This document shows positions 16,047 to 24,743 of a stretch of 64,000 nucleotides of DNA, piece by piece. Within the stretch, counting starts at the first letter, position 1; the number at the start of each line of letters is the position of its first letter. The DNA is from Chryseobacterium caseinilyticum (GTDB taxonomy: Bacteria > Bacteroidota > Bacteroidia > Flavobacteriales > Weeksellaceae), in assembly GCF_014837145.1 (NCBI RefSeq), contig NZ_JACYFS010000001.1, forward strand, positions 186,001 through 250,000. Reading direction: 5' to 3'. Position numbers and translations under genes: made by a program. The notes beneath the pieces were generated by a model. The model saw only the letters and a program-made list of their open reading frames with translations. It was not told where the DNA came from and ran no database searches.

Positions 16047-18083
16047 TTACCAAATCTTAATTCTTTCTTCAGGAGCTTTATATAATTTGTCTCCTTTTTT
16101 TACGTCGAATGCTTTGTAGAAAGCGTCAACATTCATTAAAGGTGCAAAACTTCTGAAATATCCCGGAGAGTGCGGGTCTGTTTTTACCTGATTGATCATG
16201 TATTTTTCGCTTGATAATGTTCTCCAGACAGTCGCCCAGCTCAGGAAAAATCTCTGATCCTGAGTGTAACCACTTATAACACCAGGATTTCCTTTGTCTT
16301 TCAGATACATTTGTAATGCATCATAAGCGATATTTACACCACCTAAATCAGCGATATTTTCACCGTTGGTAAACGTTCCGTTAACGAAAGTTCCTTTTAC
16401 AGGCTCGTATTTATCGTATTGGGCAGCCAGAGCTTTTGTCGCTTTTTCGAAATTGGCTTTATCTTCCGGCGTCCACCAGTCTACTAAGTTTCCGTCAGCA
16501 TCAAACTGAGCACCGGAATCATCAAATCCGTGAGAAATTTCGTGACCGATTACAGCACCGATTCCTCCAAAATTTACAGCTGCATCAGCTTTAGGATTGA
16601 AGAAAGGCGGCTGAAGAATCGCAGCAGGGAAAACAATCTCGTTGTTTACCGGATTGTAGTAAGCGTTTACCGTCTGTGGCGTCATTCCCCATTCAGTTTT
16701 ATCTACCGGTTTTCCTATTTTCTCCAGGCTTTTTCCGTATTGCCATTCTCCAATGTTCTGAAGGTTGGCATACAGATTTCCTCCCTTAGATTCCGAAGTG
16801 ATTTTCAGTTTAGAATAATCTTTCCATTTATCAGGATAGGCTACTTTTACAGTGAATTTGTTTAATTTTTCCAAAGCTTTAACCTTCGTTGTAGAAGACA
16901 TCCAGCTTAATCCGTTGATGTGAACGACGAAACTTTTCTTTAAATAATCGATCAGTTCCACCATCTGAGCTTTTGCTTCAGCAGGGAAATATTTTTCAAC
17001 ATACAGTTTACCGAAAGCTTCACCCAGAGATCCATTGATTAATTCAAAACCTCTTTTGTTTAAAGCTCTCTGCTCCTGCTGACCTCTCAGATTTTTACCG
17101 TAGAACGCAAATTTCATATCACCTAATTTCTGACTCAGGTAAGATGCATTTCCGCTGATCATGTGGAATTTCAAATAATCTTTAATTACAGGAAGTGTTT
17201 TTGCATTCACCAATTGATCAAAGTTTTTATAATAGCCTAATTCACTGATGATTACTCTGTCTGTGTCTACACCAACTTTTTTAAGATAGGCAGGAAGGTC
17301 TACATTTTTCACCAAAGTTTTCAGTTCAGACATCGTTTTAGGATTGTACTGAAGTGTATTGTCACGGCTTTGCTCGTTGGTCAAAAGGTTTTTGGCGATG
17401 CTTTTTTCATACTCCACGATTCCTTTTGCAGCAGCATCAGCGTTGGTATAACCCAATTCTTTCAGCATGGAAGCCACATATTTTTCGTAATCGGCAAGAG
17501 CTTCGGTATTTTTAGCATCAACTTTCTGGTAGTAATCTCTTCCCATTCCCAAAGAAGCGTCACCAAGGTAAACGGCATTCATATTAGAATTTTTAAGGTC
17601 AGAGTAAACGCCCCATCCGTAGAAATTATTTTCACCTTCTTTTGTTACAGAAGCTAAATAATTCTGAAGATCTGTAAGGTTTTTAATGGCATCAATTTTC
17701 GAGATATTGGCTTGGATAGGCTTGATACCGTCAGCATTTCTCTTCTCCATGTTCATGTAAGTCGCATAGAGATCCTGAATTTTTTTTCCTTCACTTCCGT
17801 CAGCAAATTTGTCCTTCAGAAGAGAATTTAAAATCGTCATCGAGTTGTTGTCTGTATCATCAGCCAATTTGTTGAAACTTCCCCATGTTGGTTTATCAGA
17901 AGGAATTTTCGCAGTTTTCATCCAGCTTCCGTTTACATAATTGTAAAAGTCATCCTGTGGACGGACGTTTTTGTCCATATAATTCAGTTCCAAACCGGTT
18001 TCTGTAACCGTTTTAGCAGACTTCTGTGCCTGTACGGCAAAAGTTCCGGCTAAAAGAACTAAAGACAAAGTGAGTTTCTTCAT
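16047..18083 (-). CDS. Secreted M13 (neprilysin/PepO) metallopeptidase
   Basis: The 678-residue protein has a Sec signal peptide (MKKLTLSLVLLAGTFAVQA) and the M13 architecture: a large helical N-terminal domain and a C-terminal catalytic domain with HEISH at 514-518, the third zinc ligand in GENIADLGG (about Glu575), and NAYYNPVNNEIVFPAAIL upstream. It should be a periplasmic or secreted zinc endopeptidase acting on short peptides. It lacks the lipobox of the paralogue at 34663-36747, to which it is closely similar throughout. It is transcribed alone. Confidence 0.95.
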   Translation of the reverse strand: MKKLTLSLVLLAGTFAVQAQKSAKTVTETGLELNYMDKNVRPQDDFYNYVNGSWMKTAKIPSDKPTWGSFNKLADDTDNNSMTILNSLLKDKFADGSEGKKIQDLYATYMNMEKRNADGIKPIQANISKIDAIKNLTDLQNYLASVTKEGENNFYGWGVYSDLKNSNMNAVYLGDASLGMGRDYYQKVDAKNTEALADYEKYVASMLKELGYTNADAAAKGIVEYEKSIAKNLLTNEQSRDNTLQYNPKTMSELKTLVKNVDLPAYLKKVGVDTDRVIISELGYYKNFDQLVNAKTLPVIKDYLKFHMISGNASYLSQKLGDMKFAFYGKNLRGQQEQRALNKRGFELINGSLGEAFGKLYVEKYFPAEAKAQMVELIDYLKKSFVVHINGLSWMSSTTKVKALEKLNKFTVKVAYPDKWKDYSKLKITSESKGGNLYANLQNIGEWQYGKSLEKIGKPVDKTEWGMTPQTVNAYYNPVNNEIVFPAAILQPPFFNPKADAAVNFGGIGAVIGHEISHGFDDSGAQFDADGNLVDWWTPEDKANFEKATKALAAQYDKYEPVKGTFVNGTFTNGENIADLGGVNIAYDALQMYLKDKGNPGVISGYTQDQRFFLSWATVWRTLSSEKYMINQVKTDPHSPGYFRSFAPLMNVDAFYKAFDVKKGDKLYKAPEERIKIW

Positions 18084-18146
18084 TTTTTTATAATTTGTAC
18101 TATAAGTAGTTTATGATTGAATATTGTTACTGAAAATCGCAATTAT

Positions 18147-19397
18147 TTATTCAGAAATTAACATCGAAACCAGATCCTGAATTACCTTCTGCGCTGTGAA
18201 ATGCATGAAATCAAGCCTTTCGAGATGTGGCATGTATAATTTCGAATTATGAATTTTGTCGCCGACTTTGATAGAGTAGTACACCAAACCGATGTCTTTT
18301 CCGTCTTCACCTTTTCCGGGACCGGCGACTCCCGTTGTAGATAGTGAAATATCAGTTTTAAATAGAATCTGACAACCGGAAGCCATTTCTGAAGCAACCT
18401 CCTCACTCACGACAGTGTGTTGATCCACGGTGTCTTTTTTTACATTTAAAATATCAATTTTTTTCTGAGTATCGTAAGGAATGATTCCTCCCAAAAAATA
18501 TTTTGAACTGCCGGGATTGGATGTGATTAATTTTGCCAGTTCGCCGCCAGTGCAGCTTTCAGCGGTAGATAAAGTCAGTTTTTTTTCTGCTAAAATTTCC
18601 GCCAGAATCTTTTCAATTTTATCCTCTGAAGTGGCAATTACATTTGGTTTTATTAAAGGTAAAAGCTTTTGAATCTCCTCCTCAAGTTCCTGCTTGAGAT
18701 CATTTTCGTTGTTTCCACTTGCTGTGATTCTCAATTTTACACGGGTTCCCACCGGAAGATAAGAAAGTGAGATGTGCTGAGGCAGAGCAAGCTCCCAGTC
18801 TTCAATCATATCTGCCAAAATACTTTCAGGAATTCCTACAACAGAAACAATTCTTGTCGTAAGATAATTTAAACTGAATTTTTCCTTTAAGTAAGGAACA
18901 ATCTGATCTTTAATCAACGGTTTCACTTCGTAAGGAACGCCCGGAAGGCTGAAAACAATCTTTCCGTTTTCTTCCATCATCATGCACGGAGCGGTACCGA
19001 AATGGTTTTGGAAAACTGTTGATTTCGTTGGAACAAATGCCTGTTCACGGTTTCTTTCCAGAATTTCTATTCTTCCACGTTTTTCCATGTAGGCTTTGAG
19101 ATGTTCAAAAGTGGTCTCATCCAGAGCAATTTCATCATCAAAAAAATCAGCGATGGCTTTCTTGGTTTTATCATCTCTTGTAGGTCCCAAACCTCCGGTC
19201 GTAATCACCAAATCTCCCAATACAAAAGCAGATTTCAAAATGTTTTTAATGATTTCGATCTCATCTGAAATGGTGAAAATCTGAACGGTTTTGATTCCGA
19301 TATTTTTAAGTTCGGTAGCTATAAAATTCGAGTTGGTATCGACGGTATTTCCGGAAAGAATTTCGTCACCGATGGTGATAAGAACTGCGTTTTGCAT
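18147..19397 (-). CDS. cinA: CinA-family protein (competence/damage-inducible, nicotinamide-nucleotide amidase)
   Basis: I start the gene at the ATG at 19397, which gives 416 residues beginning MQNAVLITIGDEILSG, the normal CinA start. The frame stays open further upstream to 19592, but that extension is unlike CinA. The N-terminal molybdopterin-binding-like domain spans about 4-170 (ITTGGLGPTRDD). The C-terminal amidase domain (about 260-410) contains TAESCTGGELAKLITSNPGS and STTGVAGPG. The family includes enzymes that deamidate NMN and hydrolyse ADP-ribose in pyridine nucleotide salvage. It is cytoplasmic. Confidence 0.94.
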   Translation of the reverse strand: MQNAVLITIGDEILSGNTVDTNSNFIATELKNIGIKTVQIFTISDEIEIIKNILKSAFVLGDLVITTGGLGPTRDDKTKKAIADFFDDEIALDETTFEHLKAYMEKRGRIEILERNREQAFVPTKSTVFQNHFGTAPCMMMEENGKIVFSLPGVPYEVKPLIKDQIVPYLKEKFSLNYLTTRIVSVVGIPESILADMIEDWELALPQHISLSYLPVGTRVKLRITASGNNENDLKQELEEEIQKLLPLIKPNVIATSEDKIEKILAEILAEKKLTLSTAESCTGGELAKLITSNPGSSKYFLGGIIPYDTQKKIDILNVKKDTVDQHTVVSEEVASEMASGCQILFKTDISLSTTGVAGPGKGEDGKDIGLVYYSIKVGDKIHNSKLYMPHLERLDFMHFTAQKVIQDLVSMLISE

Positions 19398-19473
19398 GCT
19401 TTTAATTTTGAAAAAAAATTCGTTACAAATGACGTAAAAATCTCGGTAGCGAACAAAAGAAAATGATTTTTTA

Positions 19474-19481
19474 TATCTTTG
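19474..19481 (+). promoter_or_regulatory. Putative -7 element before the DUF7832-like gene
   Basis: TATCTTTG matches TAnnTTTG and ends 30 bases before the ATG at 19512. It overlaps the alternative TTG start at 19479, which argues against that start. Confidence 0.4.
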
Positions 19482-19511
19482 ATTTCTACTGTTGACAACT
19501 ATAATTATACT

Positions 19512-19988
19512 ATGACAAAATACGATGATGCTTCGTGGCATACCGGCGGAGATTTTCCCGAAGAAATTCCCGGGAAAAACGGAGCAACACACACAGGAAT
19601 GTTTCTAAACTGGTGTATTAGCCATAATCTGCATTCTGCCGAACTTCAGGAAGACCATGAAAATGAGATTGAAAGCCTTAAAAGGCGCGATATCACGGGA
19701 GCAGAATTTGTAATGGAAGCTTTAGACGGAAAATTTTCTGAATCTGATCTGAATGATTTCGGAAATGCTTTTGCAAAAGATTATTACGTTGATGAAACGG
19801 ATTTTGCTGACAAATTCAGTTCATTTGCGACTGATTACATCAATATTTTCGACAGCATTGCAGAAGAAAGTGATTTTGAATATGAAACTTTTTATCACAT
19901 CGAAGATAATTATGAAAATTACGATGTAATGAAGCAGGTAATTGATCACCGTTTTGAGGAGTGGAAGGAATATAAAAATCTTAATTAA
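19512..19988 (+). CDS. Uncharacterised acidic protein, DUF7832-like
   Basis: The chosen ATG gives 158 residues starting MTKYDDASWHTGGDFP, a start seen in small cytosolic proteins of the DUF7832 type, with a conserved THTGMFLNWCISHNL segment. The rest is strongly acidic and Asp/Phe rich (ALDGKFSESDLNDFGNAFAKDYY). The function is unknown. Such proteins are often found near polymorphic-toxin immunity genes, but no toxin gene is adjacent here, so I do not assign that role. An 11-bp hairpin follows the stop. Confidence 0.75.
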   Translation: MTKYDDASWHTGGDFPEEIPGKNGATHTGMFLNWCISHNLHSAELQEDHENEIESLKRRDITGAEFVMEALDGKFSESDLNDFGNAFAKDYYVDETDFADKFSSFATDYINIFDSIAEESDFEYETFYHIEDNYENYDVMKQVIDHRFEEWKEYKNLN

Positions 19989-20001
19989 AATTTTGCGAAC
20001 A

Positions 20002-20035
20002 AAACCTCACAGGTTGGCGAAAATCTGTGAGGTTT
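20002..20035 (+). terminator. Hairpin after the DUF7832-like gene
   Basis: AAACCTCACAG (20002-20012) and CTGTGAGGTTT (20025-20035) form a perfect 11-bp stem around a 12-base loop. The T tract is short, so termination may be weak. Confidence 0.55.
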
Positions 20036-20047
20036 GAGAGTTGATTT

Positions 20048-20146
20048 AAACCATTAAGATTTATTAAGTTGTTTAGAATGATTAAGATGAGCTTCGCTTT
20101 AAGCTAAGCTTGATAAAACTTAACTCCTTAAATGTTCTTAATGGTT
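20048..20146. repeat. Long imperfect palindrome (intergenic repeat element)
   Basis: The ends AACCATTAAGA (from 20049) and TCTTAATGGTT (to 20146) are perfect complements. Inside them TTAAGTT pairs with AACTTAA, and a central AGCTTcgctttAAGCT hairpin completes a nested structure of about 99 bp. It lies between two converging genes and looks like a palindromic mobile or REP-like repeat. I cannot test its copy number from one window. Confidence 0.6.
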
Positions 20147-20161
20147 CAAGTTTGTCAATAA

Positions 20162-20896
20162 TTACGAAAAAACTTTCAGAAACTGCTCTTTAAAACTCCC
20201 CGAAACTTCAATTTCAGTTTGATCAGCCAATGTTGCTGTGCCGCTTTTGTGATAAGATTTCACAAACCCAGTATTGATGATATGCGAACGGTGAACTCTT
20301 ACAAAAGGATTTTCCAGCAAGTCATCGAAGTGTTTCAAAAAACGGCAGACCATTTTCTTCGAGCCGTCGATAAGATATACCTGAGTGAAATTTCCATCTG
20401 CCTGAAGTCTCACGATATCTTCAGTTTTTACCACGTCAAAGCCCTGCAAAGTCGGAAGAATCAACTGTTGTTTTTCAGGTTTTAATTTTAAATTTTCTAA
20501 AAGAATTTTATTCCGGTTGAGTTCTTCTTTATTCTGAATACTTTCTGCCACTTTATTCACAGCTAAAATCAGTTCCTGAATATCGATGGGTTTTAAAATA
20601 TAATAACTCGCAGATTTATTCAAAGCCTGAAGCGAATATTGTGAAAATGCCGTGATGAAAATTGTTTCGTAGGAAAATGCTTTGGTCGCTTCCAACACAT
20701 CAAAAGCGTTCCCAAAAGGCATTTCCACATCCAAAAAAACCAGTTGTGGCTGCATTTCAGCAATTAACGGAACGGCTTCTTTAATATTTTCCGCTTCGCC
20801 CAAAATCTCGATTTGAGGACAGTATTTGGTAAGGTAGTTTCTGAGAACTTCTCTGGCAATTTTTTCGTCGTCTACGATTACGGATTTTATTTTCAT
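20162..20896 (-). CDS. LytTR-family response regulator of the SIMPL/DUF4139 regulon
   Basis: The 244-residue protein has a receiver domain with the acidic pair at residues 9-10 (VDDE), phospho-acceptor Asp56 (VFLDVEMP) and Lys in YILKPIDI, and a LytTR domain from about 145 to 242 (VVKTEDIVRLQ, FVRVHRSHI). It is 43 bases downstream of its kinase in the same operon. LytTR regulators bind paired direct repeats about 21 bp apart. Four such pairs (ACCAAG twice, 21-bp period) lie in the promoters just beyond the kinase, so this protein is the likely activator of the neighbouring genes. That link is inferred. Confidence 0.94.
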   Translation of the reverse strand: MKIKSVIVDDEKIAREVLRNYLTKYCPQIEILGEAENIKEAVPLIAEMQPQLVFLDVEMPFGNAFDVLEATKAFSYETIFITAFSQYSLQALNKSASYYILKPIDIQELILAVNKVAESIQNKEELNRNKILLENLKLKPEKQQLILPTLQGFDVVKTEDIVRLQADGNFTQVYLIDGSKKMVCRFLKHFDDLLENPFVRVHRSHIINTGFVKSYHKSGTATLADQTEIEVSGSFKEQFLKVFS

Positions 20897-20939
20897 GCTG
20901 GAAAATTTAATATTTAAGATTCAATATTTAAAATTAAAA

Positions 20940-22724
20940 TCAGTTGGACAGTTTAAAAGAAATTTCTACAAAAACTCCCTGAGAATCACTTTTATCAGTG
21001 ATTTTACATTCAATATTTTGTTTGTACAAATCATTCAGCAAAGCTATTCTTTCCAAAGTATTTTTCATGCCGCGGCCTTTTCGGGTTTTCTGATGTTCGG
21101 TTTTTTGCTTTTTACTTTCTTCGATCCCGATGCCGTTGTCTTCGATGGTAATTTTCAGATTTTCGGATGATTTTTCAAATTTTAATTTCAAAAATCCTTT
21201 TGTAGTGCGATAACGTAAACCATGCCACACGGCATTTTCAAGAAATGGCTGCACCAACATTCCGGGAACTTTTAAACTTTGCGTATTCAAAGTATCATCC
21301 ACTTCAATTTCATAATCAAACTTATCTGCGAATCGGGTTTTTTCTAAAGCTAAATAGTTTTGGAGCAAATCTAATTCCTGCTGAAACGGAATAAAATCAT
21401 CTGTAGAATTTTCCATTACGCCCCGCATCAGCTTTGAGAATTTGGTTAAATATTGGTTGGCTTCGAGTTCGTTATTTGTCGCAATAAAATGATTTACAGA
21501 GTTTAAGCTGTTGAAAATAAAATGCGGATTCATCTCACGACGCAACGACTGCAAAGCGATTTTTTTGTTTTTAATCTGAACTTTTTTCAAGGTTCTGAAA
21601 ATAAAAATTATTAAACCTATTAAAATTACCAATGCAGCAATGAGGCTGTAGTTGAAAAGGTTTTTCTTCCTGATGAGTTCATCTTTCAGTTTCTTTTCCT
21701 GTTCGAGCTGTGAAATTCTCTGTTCGGTATCCTCAAGAATTTTATTGTCGACCAAACTTCGGTCTTTTGAAACCAAATCTGGTAATTTCCCTAGAAAATC
21801 TCTGTACAGTTGTACGGAAGCATCTGTATTTTCAGAGATAGCATATAAACTGTCGAGTCTTTTCACACTTTTCTGTGCTTCTAAAGTATGACCTTTATTT
21901 AGAGCAATATCGTACGCATTTTTAAGTAAAAAAATTGCTTCCTCCGGATCATTTTTCCTGATGTAAATATCTGCAAGTTCCTGAATCTGTTCAACTTTTT
22001 TCTGAGAATTTTCGTTAACGAAATCTTCCTTCAGAACCTTCTTTTTAACTTCAATCGCCTTGTCAAAATCTTTATTAACAATATATAGATCGGTCAGTTT
22101 TTGGTTGATCGCCAAAGCCTGCTGGGGAGATTCGTCTTTTGAAATTTTGTATGCCGTGGTGAGGTTTTCTTCTGCTTTGGGGATATTTTTGACCTCAAGA
22201 TTAGCCTCAGCCATTTGAGAATATCCGGCCGCAAGATCTTCCTTATTATTTTCCTTCTCGCTGTTTTGGATGTTGTTTTGAATCGCTTCCATCCTTACAA
22301 CCGGTGAGTTGGAATTCAGCCTGGAAGCATCATTGGAATTCTGTATTTTTTTCGCCCTAGAATAACCGACTTTTGAAGCGACCTCATAATTTCTTGCCGC
22401 CGCTGTCAGTTTATTCTGACTTTCCTGAGATTGTGCCAGTTTTCTGGTGACCTTTTCGAGATTCTGTTTGTCATTCAGCTTTTCGTAAATGTTTTTAGAT
22501 TTTAAAAAGTATTCTTCACTTTTAGAAAAATTGGAAGCATTAAAATAAGATTCACCGATTTTAAAATAGGATTCAGCTTCTGCAGATTCATCTTTTTTGT
22601 CGACGGCTTTTCGTAAAATTTTACTTTCGCTGGTGACTTCTTCAACTACTTTATTGCTTTGAGAATACATTTTATTCCCAAGAAAAGTGAAGGCCAGTGC
22701 GAAAAAGAAATAATAGAATTTCAT
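20940..22724 (-). CDS. LytS-type sensor histidine kinase with TPR sensor domain
   Basis: The 594-residue protein starts with a signal peptide (cleavage near MYSQ). An exported TPR array from about 45 to 300 follows, then a coiled coil (about 330-352), one transmembrane helix (about 357-377) and a His_kinase domain with phospho-acceptor His401 (MNPHFIFNSLNSVNHF), N box Asn497 (FLENAVWHGL) and glycine boxes (DNGIGIEESK, KGRGMKNTLERI). Periplasmic TPRs suggest sensing of an envelope protein. The TATCTTTG -7 element ends four bases before the ATG, so the mRNA may be leaderless. Confidence 0.94.
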   Translation of the reverse strand: MKFYYFFFALAFTFLGNKMYSQSNKVVEEVTSESKILRKAVDKKDESAEAESYFKIGESYFNASNFSKSEEYFLKSKNIYEKLNDKQNLEKVTRKLAQSQESQNKLTAAARNYEVASKVGYSRAKKIQNSNDASRLNSNSPVVRMEAIQNNIQNSEKENNKEDLAAGYSQMAEANLEVKNIPKAEENLTTAYKISKDESPQQALAINQKLTDLYIVNKDFDKAIEVKKKVLKEDFVNENSQKKVEQIQELADIYIRKNDPEEAIFLLKNAYDIALNKGHTLEAQKSVKRLDSLYAISENTDASVQLYRDFLGKLPDLVSKDRSLVDNKILEDTEQRISQLEQEKKLKDELIRKKNLFNYSLIAALVILIGLIIFIFRTLKKVQIKNKKIALQSLRREMNPHFIFNSLNSVNHFIATNNELEANQYLTKFSKLMRGVMENSTDDFIPFQQELDLLQNYLALEKTRFADKFDYEIEVDDTLNTQSLKVPGMLVQPFLENAVWHGLRYRTTKGFLKLKFEKSSENLKITIEDNGIGIEESKKQKTEHQKTRKGRGMKNTLERIALLNDLYKQNIECKITDKSDSQGVFVEISFKLSN

Positions 22725-22728
22725 AAAA

Positions 22729-22736
22729 CAAAGATA
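22729..22736 (-). promoter_or_regulatory. Putative -7 element of the TPR-kinase operon, probable leaderless start
   Basis: On the minus strand TATCTTTG is followed by four bases and then the ATG at 22724. The nearest ACCAAG repeat lies 30 bases further upstream, close to the spacing seen at the other sites, but in inverted orientation. Confidence 0.5.
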
Positions 22737-22766
22737 TACATATATTTAGTTCGCCAAAAACGATTC

Positions 22767-22793
22767 ACCAAGCGAAAACCTGTTTTTACCAAG
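22767..22793 (+). promoter_or_regulatory. Predicted LytTR site A (ACCAAG pair, 21-bp period)
   Basis: ACCAAG occurs at 22767-22772 and again at 22788-22793. The period of 21 bp, two helical turns, is that of known LytTR sites such as those of AgrA. The site lies in the divergent region between the kinase and the first SIMPL gene. It shares the 15-base ACCAAGCGAAAACCT with site B. Confidence 0.7.
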
Positions 22794-22985
22794 TTGAAAA
22801 TTTTATGAGCAACAACTTTTAATTAAAAAACAGAATTGTGAATGGTGATTTTGATTGTAGTTTTCGCAAAGATTTTAAAGATCGAGCAGATTAAATATTC
22901 CAAAATTCAGCATTAAGTAAAATGTTTCTGACAATTAATTTTATTTAAACTGAAAATTCTTCTGAGTTGTCTCTTTTTTAATTCT
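22794..22985. other. Divergent intergenic region between LytTR sites A and B
   Basis: This AT-rich stretch separates the two sites in the kinase/SIMPL divergent region. I see no ORF, hairpin terminator or further ACCAAG copy in it. Confidence 0.4.
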
Positions 22986-23012
22986 ACCAAGCGAAAACCT
23001 CAATTGACCAAG
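22986..23012 (+). promoter_or_regulatory. Predicted LytTR site B (ACCAAG pair, 21-bp period)
   Basis: ACCAAG occurs at 22986-22991 and 23007-23012. The second copy ends 29 bases before the TAAGTTTG -7 element of the first SIMPL gene, so a bound regulator would contact polymerase near -35. Confidence 0.75.
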
Positions 23013-23041
23013 TTGGCTTTAAATTGTTTTTGTGGGGCGAT

Positions 23042-23049
23042 TAAGTTTG
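23042..23049 (+). promoter_or_regulatory. -7 element of the first SIMPL gene
   Basis: TAAGTTTG matches TAnnTTTG, 25 bases before the ATG. There is no good TTTG -33 box at standard spacing, which is expected of an activator-dependent promoter. Confidence 0.5.
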
Positions 23050-23074
23050 CATTATAATTTTAAACTTAATCATT

Positions 23075-24022
23075 ATGAAAAACATTTTATGCCTTGCTTC
23101 GGCTGTATTTTTTCAATTCAGTTTTGCACAGGTTTCAGGAAATATTAATTATCAAAATCAGGTACATTATCAGGAAAACAACATGAGCGTCAATGTTCCT
23201 TCAGAGAATAATATAGTTATAAGTATCAAGGGAATGGCAAATGTAAAAGCGGATAAGTATGTTGCAATTTTTAGCCTGACACAGGTAGCAGAAACATCGG
23301 ATGAAGTGAATTCGCTGATGGATAAACGCCTAAAGAACGCATTAGATCTGATCAGTAATAATAAAGGAATTGAAACTTTTGTTGATATGGTTTCTTTTGT
23401 TCCTGTTTATCAGTATGCGGTTGAGAAAAAGATTTTCAGCAGAAAAACGTACAATGAAGTTCCTACAGGTTTTGAACTTAAAAAAAATCTGCACATTAAA
23501 TTCTCAAATCCTTCTCAGCTGAACGAACTCATTACAGTTCTATCAAAAAATGAAATTTATGATCTTGTAAGAGTAGATTATTTTGCAAACAGCCTCGAAA
23601 CCATTAAAAAAGAATTGATGATTAAAGCAAAAATTGCACTTCAGGAAAAAGTAAAAAACTATGAAACTTTACTTGGAGAAACTTTTGCCAACAGTAGAAA
23701 ATCGATTAATGATGGCTTTCAAACCAAACTACCGACAGAAATGTATAAATCCTATGAGGCTTACAACAGTTCTTCCTTAGCCTTGACAAAGCTGGCAAAT
23801 GTAAATCAGACCAATAAATCAACAACCCTGTATTATCAACCGGTTTTAGACAAAGAATTTGATTTTGTTATTAATCCTACAATTATGGAACCCGTTATTC
23901 AGGTAATGTACGAAGTAAAATTAGCAATTACTAAAGAGGAAAAGATTGAAAACAAGAACAGCAAATCTTTTATTCTGATCACGCCAAATGGAGAGATGAG
24001 AGATTTGAATGTTGGAAAGTAA
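23075..24022 (+). CDS. Secreted SIMPL-domain (DUF541) protein 1
   Basis: The 315-residue precursor has a signal peptide ending FSFAQ at about residue 19 and a SIMPL (DUF541) domain from about 45 to 240. The domain starts with the characteristic VISIKGMANVKADKYVAIFSL strand and contains the paired helix EVNSLMDKRLKNALDLI. SIMPL proteins such as YggE are periplasmic, oligomeric and linked to oxidative or membrane stress; no enzymatic activity is known. Site B and an activator-type promoter precede it. It may be paired with the second SIMPL gene at 24744. Confidence 0.88.
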   Translation: MKNILCLASAVFFQFSFAQVSGNINYQNQVHYQENNMSVNVPSENNIVISIKGMANVKADKYVAIFSLTQVAETSDEVNSLMDKRLKNALDLISNNKGIETFVDMVSFVPVYQYAVEKKIFSRKTYNEVPTGFELKKNLHIKFSNPSQLNELITVLSKNEIYDLVRVDYFANSLETIKKELMIKAKIALQEKVKNYETLLGETFANSRKSINDGFQTKLPTEMYKSYEAYNSSSLALTKLANVNQTNKSTTLYYQPVLDKEFDFVINPTIMEPVIQVMYEVKLAITKEEKIENKNSKSFILITPNGEMRDLNVGK

Positions 24023-24058
24023 GTACGTCTAAAATAAATCACCAGCTTCAAAGATATT

Positions 24059-24355
24059 TTATACAGGTCGTTTATATGTGTTTTGCCTTCCATGGAAAAC
24101 ACCTTTCACATAAATAAGTTTTTGCTCTTCATCAATCTGATAGAAAATTACATATGGATATTTTTTGAATGGCAACCCTCTAAAGTCTTTATAATAAATT
24201 TTAAAAAATGGACTGCGCAGGATGGTTTGCAAAGTTAATTCATAATCTTTAACAAAATTCTGAGCAACTTTTAGTGAAGCAACTTTTTTGTAATAGGCAA
24301 CAGCTTCTCTCACATTAAATTTTGCAACAGGAGATATTATTGCTTTATAGCCCAT
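24059..24355 (-). CDS. RelE/ParE-family toxin
   Basis: The 98-residue protein has the RelE/ParE layout: an N-terminal strand (YKAIISPVAKFNVREAVAYY), helices with AQNFVKDYELTLQTILRSP, and a C-terminal sheet with FRGLPFKKYPYVIFYQIDEEQKLIYVKGVFHGRQ. Members cleave ribosome-bound mRNA or poison gyrase; which applies here is not decidable. It overlaps its antitoxin by 11 bases, antitoxin first. The pair is oriented against the surrounding SIMPL genes and has no LytTR site, so it seems to be an insertion. Confidence 0.9.
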   Translation of the reverse strand: MGYKAIISPVAKFNVREAVAYYKKVASLKVAQNFVKDYELTLQTILRSPFFKIYYKDFRGLPFKKYPYVIFYQIDEEQKLIYVKGVFHGRQNTYKRPV

Positions 24356-24563
24356 ATTCCTTTTTTAGTTCATCTAAAAATTCATCACTGTCCTGATATT
24401 CAGATATATCTAAATTGGATTGGCTGTCAAGTATTTTTTTTTGTTCGTCTGACAGTTCAAAAGAATCTTCATTCTCCTTTGTGTATTTCGCACCAATAAG
24501 TTCTAAAAACTCCAGAAAGAAAGAGTTTTTGTCATCTGGTATAGAAACGTTGTAAGTTGTCAT
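24345..24563 (-). CDS. Antitoxin of the RelE/ParE pair
   Basis: I take the ATG at 24563, giving 72 residues from MTTYNVSIPDD; a TTG nine bases upstream is less likely. The protein is small and acidic, with a Phe/Leu-rich N-terminal helix and a C-terminal helix (DSDEFLDELKKEYGL) of the type that wraps a RelE toxin. No ribbon-helix-helix or HTH motif is clear. The antitoxin role rests on its position and 11-base overlap with the toxin. Confidence 0.8.
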   Translation of the reverse strand: MTTYNVSIPDDKNSFFLEFLELIGAKYTKENEDSFELSDEQKKILDSQSNLDISEYQDSDEFLDELKKEYGL

Positions 24564-24652
24564 AATGCACAAATTGAATTATTAGAGTTGAATATAAACA
24601 AAATTAAGAAATAAAATTTAAAACAATTTGAAAGTAAAAGCAGAAGGCGTCT

Positions 24653-24679
24653 ACCAAGCCAAATCCCCATTTCACCAAG
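24653..24679 (+). promoter_or_regulatory. Predicted LytTR site C (ACCAAG pair, 21-bp period)
   Basis: ACCAAG occurs at 24653-24658 and 24674-24679. The second copy ends 28 bases before TAATTTTA (24708-24715), a near -7 element upstream of the second SIMPL gene. Confidence 0.75.
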
Positions 24680-24743
24680 TCTGCAGATTTTCAGTTTTAA
24701 ATTAGCGTAATTTTACTTTAGAAATTTAAAACAACAGGAACAT

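Noticed and set aside
17561-17580. ACCAAG inside the first M13 gene
   Set aside because: It is a single copy within a coding region without a partner 21 bp away; the same holds for the copy near 26260.
19398-19592. N-terminal extension of cinA
   Set aside because: CinA proteins begin at the internal MQNAVLITIGDEILSG, and the extension overlaps the divergent promoter region.
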